Counted from the stretch's first letter, positions 1 through 6,587 are shown. The stretch is DNA of 6,688 nucleotides from an uncultured Ruminococcus sp. (GCA_947167535.1 CAMVIL010000065.1:1-6688); one strand, 5' to 3'. Notes: generated from the sequence alone by a model not told the origin. Numbers and translations are program-made.

Positions 1-573
1 GCTGTCTGCGCGGTGGTCAGCATATTCTTCTGCGTGGCGATGAAGTTCACCCACACAAAGCTGGAACAGCTGATAGAGAACAAATACCTGCGTGCGGCGG
101 CAGGCGGTGCTGTTATCGTCCTGCTGACGCTGGCGCTGCGCTCCACAGACTACAACGGCGCGGGAACACAGGTCATCGAGCGGGCGCTGTACGAGGGCAG
201 GTCGATGCCTTACGACTTCCTGATGAAGATAGTCTTCACCGCCGTGACGATAGGCGCAGGCTACAAGGGCGGCGAGATAGTGCCTACCATGTTCATCGGC
301 GCGACGCTGGGCTGCACCGTTGCACCTTTCGTGGGGCTCGACCCCTGTTTCGGCGCGGCAGCGGGACTTGCGGCTATGTTCTGCTCGGTGGTGAACTGCC
401 CCGTTGCGGCTATCTTTTTAAGCCTTGAGCTGTTCGGAAGCGAGGGTATAGTGCTCTTTGCGGCAGCCTGCGGAGTCAGCTATATGCTCTCGGGCTACTA
501 CGGGCTATACTCCAGCCAGAAGATAGTATACTCGAAGCTTCACACCAGATATATAAACAGGAGAACAAAATGA
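1..573 (+). CDS. CLC-family chloride channel / H+-Cl- antiporter, C-terminal part (5' end outside window)
   Basis: The frame is open from base 1, so the gene begins upstream; 190 residues are visible before the TGA stop. CLC proteins are homodimeric inner-membrane proteins that conduct chloride or exchange it for protons. The clearest signature is GGEIVPTMFIGATLG (about residues 87-101 of the visible part), the CLC counterpart of the GxFxP ion-pathway motif at helix N, followed by further hydrophobic helices and an aromatic stretch, SGYYGLYSSQK, near the end. The selectivity-filter motifs of the N-terminal half, including the gating glutamate, lie outside the window, so channel and antiporter cannot be told apart. 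There is no C-terminal CBS pair; the protein ends shortly after the last helix. The stop overlaps the next start (ATGA), implying co-transcription and translational coupling. The family call is fairly secure; the transported anion is not (fluoride-type CLCs exist). Confidence 0.85.
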   Translation, partial: AVCAVVSIFFCVAMKFTHTKLEQLIENKYLRAAAGGAVIVLLTLALRSTDYNGAGTQVIERALYEGRSMPYDFLMKIVFTAVTIGAGYKGGEIVPTMFIGATLGCTVAPFVGLDPCFGAAAGLAAMFCSVVNCPVAAIFLSLELFGSEGIVLFAAACGVSYMLSGYYGLYSSQKIVYSKLHTRYINRRTK

Positions 574-1370
574 TGAATATTTTCAACGACTACAAGCGAA
601 TGAAAAACGCCGAGCTTCGCGATTATCACAAAAGAGTCCAGAGCAGGCGCAACTTCTGGATAGCCTGCCCGATAATTGTCGGAACGGCAGGGTTTCTGCT
701 CTGCTGCCTTTCGGGCTGGGGCACCTACCCCGAAGTAATGATGAACGCTTCCGGCGGATATCATGCAAGCACGAATGTGTTCGGAATGTTCACATGGATA
801 CTGTTTGCAGTCCTGACAGGATTCCTTCCCCTCGAAAGCGACGACCGCAAGTTCGCTCCCGCGATACTGATGGGCGCATACTTTGTGCTGCTGCTGCTCT
901 TTGGCAGGCTTTCCGTAGCCGCTCTGCTGATGGTGTGCTACTATGTCGGCGCCGCGATAGCCTTGAAACCGATACGCTCGGAGCTTGAGTTCCTGCGTTC
1001 GCTGCCGAATTATCCCTTCCTCGACCGCACCGAGATGGACGAAGAGGTAGAGCTGAAGGTGCAAAAATATTACGAGAACTCGCCGACGATGCAGCGTGAG
1101 ATGAAGAAGTCAAAGGCAAAAGCTCCCCGCGTGTACGACAGCTCGATGACCGAAGAAGCCCTCGCAACGCTGCCGAAGAAGCATATCGAGGAGATACACA
1201 TAAACAGAGGTTATTTCGACGAGCCCGAGCAGACCTACACCGACAAGCTCGCGAACGATCCCGGGTACATCGACCGTCTCTCCCGCAAGGAAAACTTCGA
1301 GGAGCCCGAGCAGGGCTTCAACGACAAGGTGATAAACGCTCCGCCCCGCGCAAACACAGACCCCGAATAA
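570..1370 (+). CDS. Unrecognised four-helix membrane protein with repeated charged C-terminal tail
   Basis: I do not recognise this family. The 266-residue product starts with a short basic segment, then has four predicted membrane helices at about residues 29-49, 70-86, 95-111 and 113-133. A hydrophilic, strongly charged tail follows (134-266), probably cytoplasmic given the many Lys/Arg before the first helix and an even number of helices. The tail carries two copies of a 16-residue motif at 216-231 and 243-258 (F-D/E-EPEQ-x-aromatic-x-DK). The start is set by AGGAG at 559-563, six bases before ATG; a second ATG follows immediately, so the true start could be one codon later. The ATGA overlap with the CLC gene suggests the two proteins are made together, and an accessory or regulatory role for the transporter is possible but inferred only from position. 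The gene ends just before a terminator. Confidence 0.8.
   Translation: MMNIFNDYKRMKNAELRDYHKRVQSRRNFWIACPIIVGTAGFLLCCLSGWGTYPEVMMNASGGYHASTNVFGMFTWILFAVLTGFLPLESDDRKFAPAILMGAYFVLLLLFGRLSVAALLMVCYYVGAAIALKPIRSELEFLRSLPNYPFLDRTEMDEEVELKVQKYYENSPTMQREMKKSKAKAPRVYDSSMTEEALATLPKKHIEEIHINRGYFDEPEQTYTDKLANDPGYIDRLSRKENFEEPEQGFNDKVINAPPRANTDPE
1215..1343 (+). repeat. Two copies of a 16-residue motif in the membrane protein's tail
   Basis: Copy 1 covers codons 216-231 (1215-1262) and copy 2 codons 243-258 (1296-1343), a period of 27 residues. Both read F-[DE]-E-P-E-Q-x-[YF]-[TN]-D-K-[LV]-x-N-x-P. The DNA is partly conserved too (GAGCCCGAGCAG in both), which points to a duplication rather than convergence. 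The pattern looks like a short linear interaction motif in a flexible tail; its partner is unknown. Confidence 0.7.
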
Positions 1371-1375
1371 GACAC

Positions 1376-1420
1376 AAAAAAGCCGTATGCCCGAAAAAGC
1401 ATACGGCTCATATTTTTTTT
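1376..1420. terminator. Bidirectional intrinsic terminator between convergent genes
   Basis: A perfect 10-bp stem, AGCCGTATGC (1381-1390) with GCATACGGCT (1399-1408), encloses an eight-base loop. On the plus strand it is followed closely by eight T (1413-1420); on the minus strand the run of A at 1376-1381 becomes the T-tract. It can therefore end both the CLC/membrane-protein operon and the convergent FIST-GGDEF gene, whose stop codon lies two bases beyond. Confidence 0.92.
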
Positions 1421-1421
1421 A

Positions 1422-3149
1422 TCAGAGTACCTCAAAGCGGTTCTTGCCGTTGTTTTTAGCCTGATACAGCGCCTGATCGACTCTTACCAGAAGATCGTCC
1501 AGCGTGTCTTCGGCTCTTGCCTGAGTAACGCCTATGCTGATCGTCTGCTGACCCGCCTTGGGGAACCTCAGCGCGTTGAAGTCGCGGAGGATATCAGCCG
1601 CCGCAAGCTTTGCGTAGTTCGCGTCGAAAGGCAGCAGGAGCATGAACTCCTCGCCGCCCCATCTGCCTGCATCGGCGTCGGGATTGTTTTCGTAAATGCC
1701 GCTCTTCAGCATATTGGCAAGCCCGATCAGCACGTTGTCGCCTTCCTGATGTCCGTAGGTGTCGTTGACCTGCTTGAAGTTGTCGATATCCAGCATCAGC
1801 AGGGTCATGACCTGACCCGAGAGCAGCCGTTCACCGATACGCTGCTGTATCTCTGTGCGGTTGTGGAGCTTTGTCAGACCGTCGGTGATAGCCGACTGCT
1901 CAAGCTCGTCGAAGGCGGCGTTGATGTAGCTCGCAAGCCTGTTTATCAGCGATACCTTGCCCGAGAATCCCGACTGGTCGATCTCCAGCTCGCCCTTGCG
2001 GCGGACAGCAGAGGTGCCTTCGCGCATACCTACAACTACCATCGTGACATTGTGCTGATTCACATAGCCGTTGGTGCGCAGGAACTCACTGGAAGTATAG
2101 AAGCCCGAGGTGGGCGCTATGTTCTGGAAAGGCAGAGATTCTTTTGATACCTCGGTGTTGCCCCAGAAGGTGCGTCTTGCGGCACAGGAGAATATCTGTA
2201 TCACTTCGGGATTGAAGTTCTTTATCACACGTCCGTCGGTCTGGACGCTCTCAAGTATCGTCCAGGGGTCGCCGTAAGCCAGCCGTGCGGTCACGTTCTC
2301 CTCGATATCAGAGGTCATGACCAGCGAACCGTCGGGATTGCTCTCGGTAGGTGCGCGGAGAATGTCTATGCCGTTGTGATGATAGAAGAAGGGGAACTCC
2401 AGCGAATTATAGAAGAAATGCTCGTTGTTGCGAATGCCCAGGTACTTGCTGTATACCTCATATGCGGGCATATTGTCCAGCTCGTAAAGGATGTTGCCGT
2501 CGGACATGGTGACGTGGAACGTCTTACCGAGAGGCTTCCAGCCGGTGATGAATGTGGAGGTCACATGGAAATCCTCGCCGCCCAGCAGCCAGAACACCAC
2601 GCCGTTTTCGCTGATGCCCGCCTTCTTTGAGAAGATGCAGGCGCGGTTGTCATAGAGATCGAAGGAGAATGCGCCGCCGCCGAATATCTGGATATCCGCC
2701 CGCGCTTTTTGCAGACCCTCGCAGAATGAGGTCATAGACATACCGCGAATGGTAGTCACAAGCTCCACCGCCGTCACCCAGGGACGCTTTTCTATCTCAT
2801 TGATGACATCGGCGATCACCTCGTTCACCGTTTCGGCAGTAAGGGTATACTGCATGAATTCCATCTTTGTCGAGGGATACTCAAATACTGTACAGACAAT
2901 GCCGATATCCGGTTCCGAGAATTCTCCGCCGATGATATTGCCGTTTGAAGAGCAGCCGAAGAAATCCGCTTCGGGAAGCTGTCTGATTATCTCCGCGCAC
3001 ACGCTGTCCAGCAGTTCCTGATCGAGAGTCTCTGTCATTATCTGGAACACGATATGCGAATAAACACTTGAAGTACACCACTGTCTTATCTTAATAAGCT
3101 CTGCTCTGAGCTGATCCTGATCCTGGTATGCAAACTGGAATTGTCTCAA
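1422..3149 (-). CDS. FIST sensor domain - GGDEF diguanylate cyclase fusion
   Basis: The product is predicted to make cyclic di-GMP from two GTP in response to a signal sensed by its FIST domain, a family thought to bind small ligands. Residues about 25-390 are FIST: FFGCSSNGNI (64-73), the GWKPLG turn (203-208) leading into GNILYELDNMPA, and SCAARR (321-326). A short helix joins to GGDEF at about 419-575, which has D-G-L-T-K-L-H-N-R (423-431), metal-binding DIDNFK (454-459), NDTYGH, the catalytic GGEEF (498-502) and a final AKNNGKNR. All catalytic residues are present. The RxxD inhibitory site is absent: Asn489 and Ala492 occupy the Arg and Asp positions. No signal peptide or membrane helix is evident, so it should be cytosolic. 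The start is TTG at 3149, chosen from the Shine-Dalgarno spacing; a GTG three codons upstream (3158) would sit directly on that site. It is a single gene with its own promoter, and the fusion is typical rather than broken. Confidence 0.93.
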   Translation of the reverse strand: MRQFQFAYQDQDQLRAELIKIRQWCTSSVYSHIVFQIMTETLDQELLDSVCAEIIRQLPEADFFGCSSNGNIIGGEFSEPDIGIVCTVFEYPSTKMEFMQYTLTAETVNEVIADVINEIEKRPWVTAVELVTTIRGMSMTSFCEGLQKARADIQIFGGGAFSFDLYDNRACIFSKKAGISENGVVFWLLGGEDFHVTSTFITGWKPLGKTFHVTMSDGNILYELDNMPAYEVYSKYLGIRNNEHFFYNSLEFPFFYHHNGIDILRAPTESNPDGSLVMTSDIEENVTARLAYGDPWTILESVQTDGRVIKNFNPEVIQIFSCAARRTFWGNTEVSKESLPFQNIAPTSGFYTSSEFLRTNGYVNQHNVTMVVVGMREGTSAVRRKGELEIDQSGFSGKVSLINRLASYINAAFDELEQSAITDGLTKLHNRTEIQQRIGERLLSGQVMTLLMLDIDNFKQVNDTYGHQEGDNVLIGLANMLKSGIYENNPDADAGRWGGEEFMLLLPFDANYAKLAAADILRDFNALRFPKAGQQTISIGVTQARAEDTLDDLLVRVDQALYQAKNNGKNRFEVL

Positions 3150-3152
3150 TAT

Positions 3153-3163
3153 GATCACCCCTT
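3153..3163 (-). promoter_or_regulatory. Extended Shine-Dalgarno that sets the TTG start of the FIST-GGDEF gene
   Basis: Read on the minus strand this is AAGGGGTGATC, almost the full complement of the 16S rRNA tail (AAGGAGGTGATC with one base fewer). Its AAGGGG core ends eight bases before TTG at 3149, an ideal distance. The GTG at 3158-3156 lies inside the site and so is an unlikely start. Confidence 0.75.
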
Positions 3164-3179
3164 CGACTTGATGTATCTA

Positions 3180-3208
3180 ATTGTAACACATTTATCCAAA
3201 AAAATCAA
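3180..3208 (-). promoter_or_regulatory. Sigma-A-type promoter of the FIST-GGDEF gene
   Basis: On the minus strand, -35 TTGATT (3208-3203), a 17-base spacer and -10 TACAAT (3185-3180), preceded by TG one base upstream (extended -10). The predicted transcript start is near 3173, giving a leader of about 24 bases. This makes the gene independent of the WYL regulator upstream. Confidence 0.75.
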
Positions 3209-3218
3209 GAGTTTTGAT
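3198..3218 (-). terminator. Possible weak terminator after the WYL gene
   Basis: On the minus strand a 5-bp stem ATCAA/TTGAT with a five-base loop is followed by seven T. The stem is short and AT-only, so efficiency is doubtful. It is the only terminator-like element found between the WYL stop and the next gene, and it overlaps that gene's -35 box. Confidence 0.3.
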
Positions 3219-3292
3219 ATAATTTTTTTATTTTTTACTAATTTCTATAATTGTCAGATATTCCCTCGTCGCAGTCGGGCGGGGGAGACATT

Positions 3293-4264
3293 TTATTTCG
3301 AGTAAACATCCATCAGTCCCGAGAGCATTTCGGTCATTCCCGCTCTGACATCGGCGGGGGCGAGTATCTCCACACCGTCGCCGTAGCGCATCACCCAGAG
3401 GTAAAACTGGCGGTTGATGCCGCAGCGGGCGCGTACCACAGCACAGGTCGGATCGTCAAAATCATCGCGGGGACTGGCGGTCTCTCCCAGCTGTTCCAGC
3501 ATTTCGTCCAGCAGGTATCTCCTGACCCTGAAAGAGACGGTCTCGAACCGCTCGGGCGGGAAGATGTCGGCGACAAAGCCCTCGTATTTATTCTCCTTCG
3601 GGGGCTTAGCCTTTGAGACTCCTCCGTCGGTGATGTCCTTCATGCGGTCGACGCGGTAGGTGCGGAACTCCCCCGTCTGCTCGCCCCAGCAGCGCAGATA
3701 GAAGCGCTCATTGAAGCAGATCACCCGGACGGGGAGCATCTCGCGGCGCTTGTCGTAGTAGTTGACCTGCTTTTTGGTGTCGAATTTGCCGTAGCTGAAG
3801 TTTATCCGCTTGTGCCCGGCGATGAGCAGGTGTATCTTCTCTAAGTTCCCCAGCAGGTCAAGAGATGGCGAGGCGCTGCTGTCCAGCGATATGCGGCTGA
3901 CCAGCTGACGTATCTGCTGCTCGGAGCACATACTCTCGAACTTCTTGATGAGCCTCTGCTTCTGGGTGGGCTTTAAGAATTTGTTTATCGAGACGGAGTC
4001 TACAAGAAAGCGTATCTCGTTGAAGGTAAAGCCTCTGTCGCGCAGGCTGTAAAGGGCGGTGTTGTGGGCGCCTGCTGTCTTTTGAATATCGTGACCCGCG
4101 CGGGTGAGCCTGTCGATGTCGCGGCGCACAGTCACCGCCGACACGCCGTCCAGATTGGCATTGTCGCGAAGATATCGCTGTATGTCCGCGATGGTGATTC
4201 CGTGCTTCTCGTCGCTTTCGCGGGTAAGGCAGTTGAGCACATGGATTATTCTCTCGTGATCCAA
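3293..4264 (-). CDS. WYL-domain transcriptional regulator with N-terminal winged helix
   Basis: A 323-residue DNA-binding regulator of the usual length for HTH-WYL-WCX proteins. Residues 1-75 form a winged helix whose recognition helix is in SAVTVRRDIDRLTRAGHDI (42-60). The WYL domain (about 142-212) shows INFSY, LPVRVICFNERFYLRCWG and the basic YRVDRM (203-208); the eponymous Trp-Tyr-Leu is Phe-Tyr-Leu here (188-190). The C-terminal WCX part (about 236-323) includes FYLWVMRYGDGVEILAP. WYL domains are known to bind ligands, including nucleotides or nucleic acid in some members, and to modulate DNA binding; the ligand here is unknown. The start is TTG at 4264, with AAAGGA nine bases upstream; no ATG or GTG fits as well. 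The promoter is very strong, so repression, perhaps by its own product, is plausible. It is divergent from htpG. Relatives often control defence loci, but none is visible here. Confidence 0.92.
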   Translation of the reverse strand: MDHERIIHVLNCLTRESDEKHGITIADIQRYLRDNANLDGVSAVTVRRDIDRLTRAGHDIQKTAGAHNTALYSLRDRGFTFNEIRFLVDSVSINKFLKPTQKQRLIKKFESMCSEQQIRQLVSRISLDSSASPSLDLLGNLEKIHLLIAGHKRINFSYGKFDTKKQVNYYDKRREMLPVRVICFNERFYLRCWGEQTGEFRTYRVDRMKDITDGGVSKAKPPKENKYEGFVADIFPPERFETVSFRVRRYLLDEMLEQLGETASPRDDFDDPTCAVVRARCGINRQFYLWVMRYGDGVEILAPADVRAGMTEMLSGLMDVYSK

Positions 4265-4273
4265 AGTATCCCG

Positions 4274-4279
4274 TCCTTT
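4274..4279 (-). promoter_or_regulatory. Shine-Dalgarno site fixing the TTG start of the WYL gene
   Basis: AAAGGA on the minus strand lies nine bases before TTG at 4264. No other start codon in frame is near enough to use it. Confidence 0.6.
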
Positions 4280-4311
4280 CTTTACGGCTGGGCACCGTCG
4301 GTAATGAATAA

Positions 4312-4340
4312 ATTATATCACAGCCCGCAGATGTTGTCAA
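4312..4340 (-). promoter_or_regulatory. Perfect-consensus sigma-A promoter of the WYL regulator
   Basis: On the minus strand, -35 TTGACA (4340-4335), exactly 17 bases, then -10 TATAAT (4317-4312) with an extended TG one base upstream. All twelve hexamer positions match consensus. Transcription should start near 4305, leaving about 40 bases of leader before the TTG start. Confidence 0.92.
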
Positions 4341-4572
4341 ACGGTATAGAAAATGTCCGTTGTGAAAACAGCCGAATAGATGTTCCTCTGTTTGCTGAGA
4401 ATGTATATCTGTCTGAGACATTTCTTTAAATACTGTTGAAACCCGGCATATTCATATTTTTGTGTTAAAATGTAGTTTGGTTATTGATATACCGACAGGT
4501 CGGAGCGGGGTGAGCGTCGAATAGCACAGGTTAATATTTTGTAAATAAATTCAATAAATTATGTTACAGCTC
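4341..4572. other. Divergent intergenic region between the WYL and htpG promoters
   Basis: This AT-rich stretch between the two promoters holds no gene I can support: short frames lack a ribosome binding site and similarity. The one structured element is the dyad CCGAC-AG-GTCGG at 4492-4503. No terminator-bounded RNA or tRNA fold is evident. Confidence 0.5.
4492..4503. promoter_or_regulatory. GC-rich dyad, possible operator
   Basis: CCGAC and GTCGG are perfect inverted repeats separated by AG, standing out in AT-rich surroundings about 70 bases upstream of the htpG -35 box and about 150 upstream of the WYL -35 box. It may be a regulator binding site; a single 5-bp-arm dyad could also be chance. 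Confidence 0.3.
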
Positions 4573-4600
4573 TTGCATTTTGGCGGCAATGTAGTATAAT
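4573..4600 (+). promoter_or_regulatory. Sigma-A-type promoter of htpG
   Basis: A consensus -10 TATAAT (4595-4600) lies 16 bases after a partial -35, TTGCAT (4573-4578). The predicted transcript start is near 4607, just before the CIRCE operator, so bound HrcA would block the start of transcription. Confidence 0.8.
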
Positions 4601-4612
4601 AAGATTAATGGA

Positions 4613-4639
4613 TTAGCACTCTAACTCTTAGAGTGCTAA
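4613..4639 (+). promoter_or_regulatory. CIRCE operator (HrcA binding site) of htpG
   Basis: TTAGCACTC-N9-GAGTGCTAA matches the CIRCE consensus at every arm position. CIRCE is bound by the heat-shock repressor HrcA, whose activity depends on GroEL, so htpG should be induced when unfolded protein occupies the chaperonin. The spacer TAA-CTC-TTA is itself symmetrical, so the arms extend to 12 bp with a three-base centre; in the mRNA leader this would be a strong hairpin ending 12 bases before GGAGG (4652-4656). Confidence 0.97.
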
Positions 4640-4663
4640 AATATTCTTGATGGAGGCATTTTT

Positions 4664-6550
4664 ATGGAAAAGAAGGAATTTAAAGCCGAATCGAGACGTC
4701 TTCTCGATATGATGATAAACTCGATATACACCCACAAGGAGATATTCCTGCGTGAGGTGATATCCAACGCCAGCGACGCTATCGACAAGCTGTATTTCAA
4801 GTCGCTGACCGATACTTCCGTCGGCATGAACAAGGACGACTTCGTTATCAACATCTGCGCCGACAAGCAGGCACGCACGCTGACCGTTTCGGATAACGGT
4901 ATCGGCATGAGCGCTCAGGAGCTTGAGGACAACCTCGGTACCATCGCAAACTCAGGCTCGCTGGCATTCAAGAGCGACAATGAGCTGGGCGAGGACGTTG
5001 ACATAATCGGTCAGTTCGGCGTAGGCTTCTACTCGACCTTCATGGTGGCTAAGGAAGTTACCGTTGTGACAAAGGCTTACGGCAGCGACAAGGCTTACCG
5101 CTGGGTATCCGACGGCGTTGACGGCTACACCATCGAGGAGTGCGAAAAGGACAGCGTCGGTACAGACGTTATCATCGCCCTCAAGGACGACACCGACGAC
5201 GAGAAGTACTCGGAATACCTCGAGAGCTTCCGTATCCAGTCGCTTATCAAGAAATACTCCGACTATATCCGCTTCCCGATAAAGATGGACGTGGAGCATC
5301 CCAAGTATGTCGAGGGCAAGGACGAGCCCGATATCGAGATAGAGAACGAGACGCTCAACTCCATGACTCCCATCTGGAAGAAGAACAAGAGCGAGCTTAC
5401 CGACGAGGACTACAACCGCTTCTACATCGACAAGTTCTCCGACTACACTCCGCCGCTCTGCCATATCCACTCCAAGACCGAGGGTACCGCTACCTATGAC
5501 GCTCTGCTTTATATCCCCGCACGCGCACCCTTTGACTATTACAGCAAGGACTACGAGAAGGGGCTTCAGCTCTACTCCAGCGGCGTTATGATAATGGACA
5601 AGTGCTCCGACCTGCTGCCCGACCACTTCAGCTTCGTCAAGGGTCTGGTGGATTCGGAAGACCTGTCGCTCAACATCTCCCGTGAGATGCTCCAGCACGA
5701 CAGACAGCTCAAGATAATCGCTAAGAACATCGAGAAGAGCATAAAGAACGAGCTGACCCGCATGCTCAAGAACGACCGTGAGAAGTACGAGAAGTTCTTC
5801 GATGCGTTCGGACTCCAGTTCAAGTTCGGCATCTACCAGAGCTACGGCACCGCTGCCGACGCTGTTAAGGATCTGCTGCTGTTCCAGTCGTCCTTCGACC
5901 CCGACAAGAAGGTCACCCTCGCTGAGTACGTCAGCCGCATGAAAGAGGGTCAGGACTGCATCTACTACTGCTGCGGCGAGAGCAGAGCCAAGATCGAGAT
6001 GCTCCCTGTTATCGAGAAGATCCGCGACAAGGGCTACGAGGTGCTCTACTTCACTCAGGACATCGACGAGTTCAGCATGAAGGTGCTGATGATGTACGAC
6101 GGCAAGCCCTTCCGCTCTGTAAACGACGGCGCTATCGACCTCGACACCGAAGAGGAGAAGGAAGAAGCCAAGAAGACCGCCGAGGAGAACAAGGATATGT
6201 TCGAGTTCATGAAGCAGTCTCTGGACGGCAAGGTCTTCGAGGTACGCATCTCCAACAAGCTCAAGAGCCACCCCGTATGCCTCTCCAGCGTAGGTCAGGT
6301 ATCCATTGAGATGGAGAAGGTGCTCAACGCTATGCCTCAGAACGAGGACAACAAGGTGTCCGCCGAGAAGAGCCTCGAGCTGAACGCTTCCCACCCGATA
6401 TTCGCCAGACTCCGCGAGCTGTACGACACCGACAAGGACAAGCTTGCCGCATACACCAAGCTGCTCTACTCTCAGGCACTCCTCATCGAGGGTCTGACAG
6501 TTGAGAACCCCGTAGAATTCGCAGACCTGATCTGCGACCTGATGGTTTGA
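4664..6550 (+). CDS. htpG: Molecular chaperone HtpG (bacterial Hsp90)
   Basis: A full-length 628-residue cytosolic, ATP-driven homodimeric chaperone that remodels client proteins with the DnaK system. The N-terminal GHKL ATPase domain (1-about 210) has the catalytic Glu31 and Asn35 in FLREVISNASDAIDKL, the nucleotide-binding DNGIGM (77-82), the lid segment GTIANSGS and the glycine-rich GQFGVGFYS (116-124). The middle domain (about 230-490) contains LSLNISREMLQ, whose Arg340 matches the ATP-contacting arginine. The C-terminal dimerisation domain follows an acidic/lysine-rich linker at 493-511; no eukaryotic MEEVD tail is present. GGAGG at 4652-4656, seven bases before ATG, confirms the start. 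Codon use is more uniform and C-ending than in the neighbours, as expected of a highly expressed gene. It is monocistronic, controlled by CIRCE and closed by its own terminator. One feature to note is a Cys-Cys pair at 436-437. Confidence 0.99.
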   Translation: MEKKEFKAESRRLLDMMINSIYTHKEIFLREVISNASDAIDKLYFKSLTDTSVGMNKDDFVINICADKQARTLTVSDNGIGMSAQELEDNLGTIANSGSLAFKSDNELGEDVDIIGQFGVGFYSTFMVAKEVTVVTKAYGSDKAYRWVSDGVDGYTIEECEKDSVGTDVIIALKDDTDDEKYSEYLESFRIQSLIKKYSDYIRFPIKMDVEHPKYVEGKDEPDIEIENETLNSMTPIWKKNKSELTDEDYNRFYIDKFSDYTPPLCHIHSKTEGTATYDALLYIPARAPFDYYSKDYEKGLQLYSSGVMIMDKCSDLLPDHFSFVKGLVDSEDLSLNISREMLQHDRQLKIIAKNIEKSIKNELTRMLKNDREKYEKFFDAFGLQFKFGIYQSYGTAADAVKDLLLFQSSFDPDKKVTLAEYVSRMKEGQDCIYYCCGESRAKIEMLPVIEKIRDKGYEVLYFTQDIDEFSMKVLMMYDGKPFRSVNDGAIDLDTEEEKEEAKKTAEENKDMFEFMKQSLDGKVFEVRISNKLKSHPVCLSSVGQVSIEMEKVLNAMPQNEDNKVSAEKSLELNASHPIFARLRELYDTDKDKLAAYTKLLYSQALLIEGLTVENPVEFADLICDLMV

Positions 6551-6558
6551 TATTTCAG

Positions 6559-6587
6559 AAGCACTCTCTTTTCGGGAGTGCTTTTTT
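6559..6587 (+). terminator. Intrinsic terminator of htpG
   Basis: AAGCACTCTC (6559-6568) pairs with GGGAGTGCTT (6574-6583), ten pairs with one G-U, around the loop TTTTC. A T-run at 6582-6587 overlaps the stem's end. It starts eight bases after the stop codon. There is no A-run on the left, so it acts in one direction. The inner arms AGCACTC and GAGTGCT are nine bases apart, as in CIRCE. Confidence 0.93.

Noticed and set aside
540..1064. Minus-strand frame opposite the membrane-protein gene
   Set aside because: The plus strand has a coupled start, ribosome binding site and plausible membrane helices. The antisense product is His/Gln-rich without motifs and has no terminator or promoter support.
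3262..3290. GC-rich stretch after the WYL stop as a strong terminator
   Set aside because: Possible pairing between the C-rich and G-rich parts has a mismatch on the minus strand and no T-run follows.
3293..4264. WYL regulator as part of a defence island
   Set aside because: WYL proteins often control defence systems, but the neighbours in this window are a cyclase, htpG and a CLC operon; no nuclease, helicase or toxin-like gene is present.
3858..4421. Minus-strand frame overlapping the 5' part of the WYL gene and its promoter
   Set aside because: It is out of frame with the WYL regulator, spans the perfect promoter, and translates to an Arg/His/Ser-rich sequence with no family resemblance.
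4561..4599. Twelve-codon frame starting at the ATG at 4561
   Set aside because: It has no ribosome binding site and lies across the htpG promoter, upstream of the predicted transcript start.
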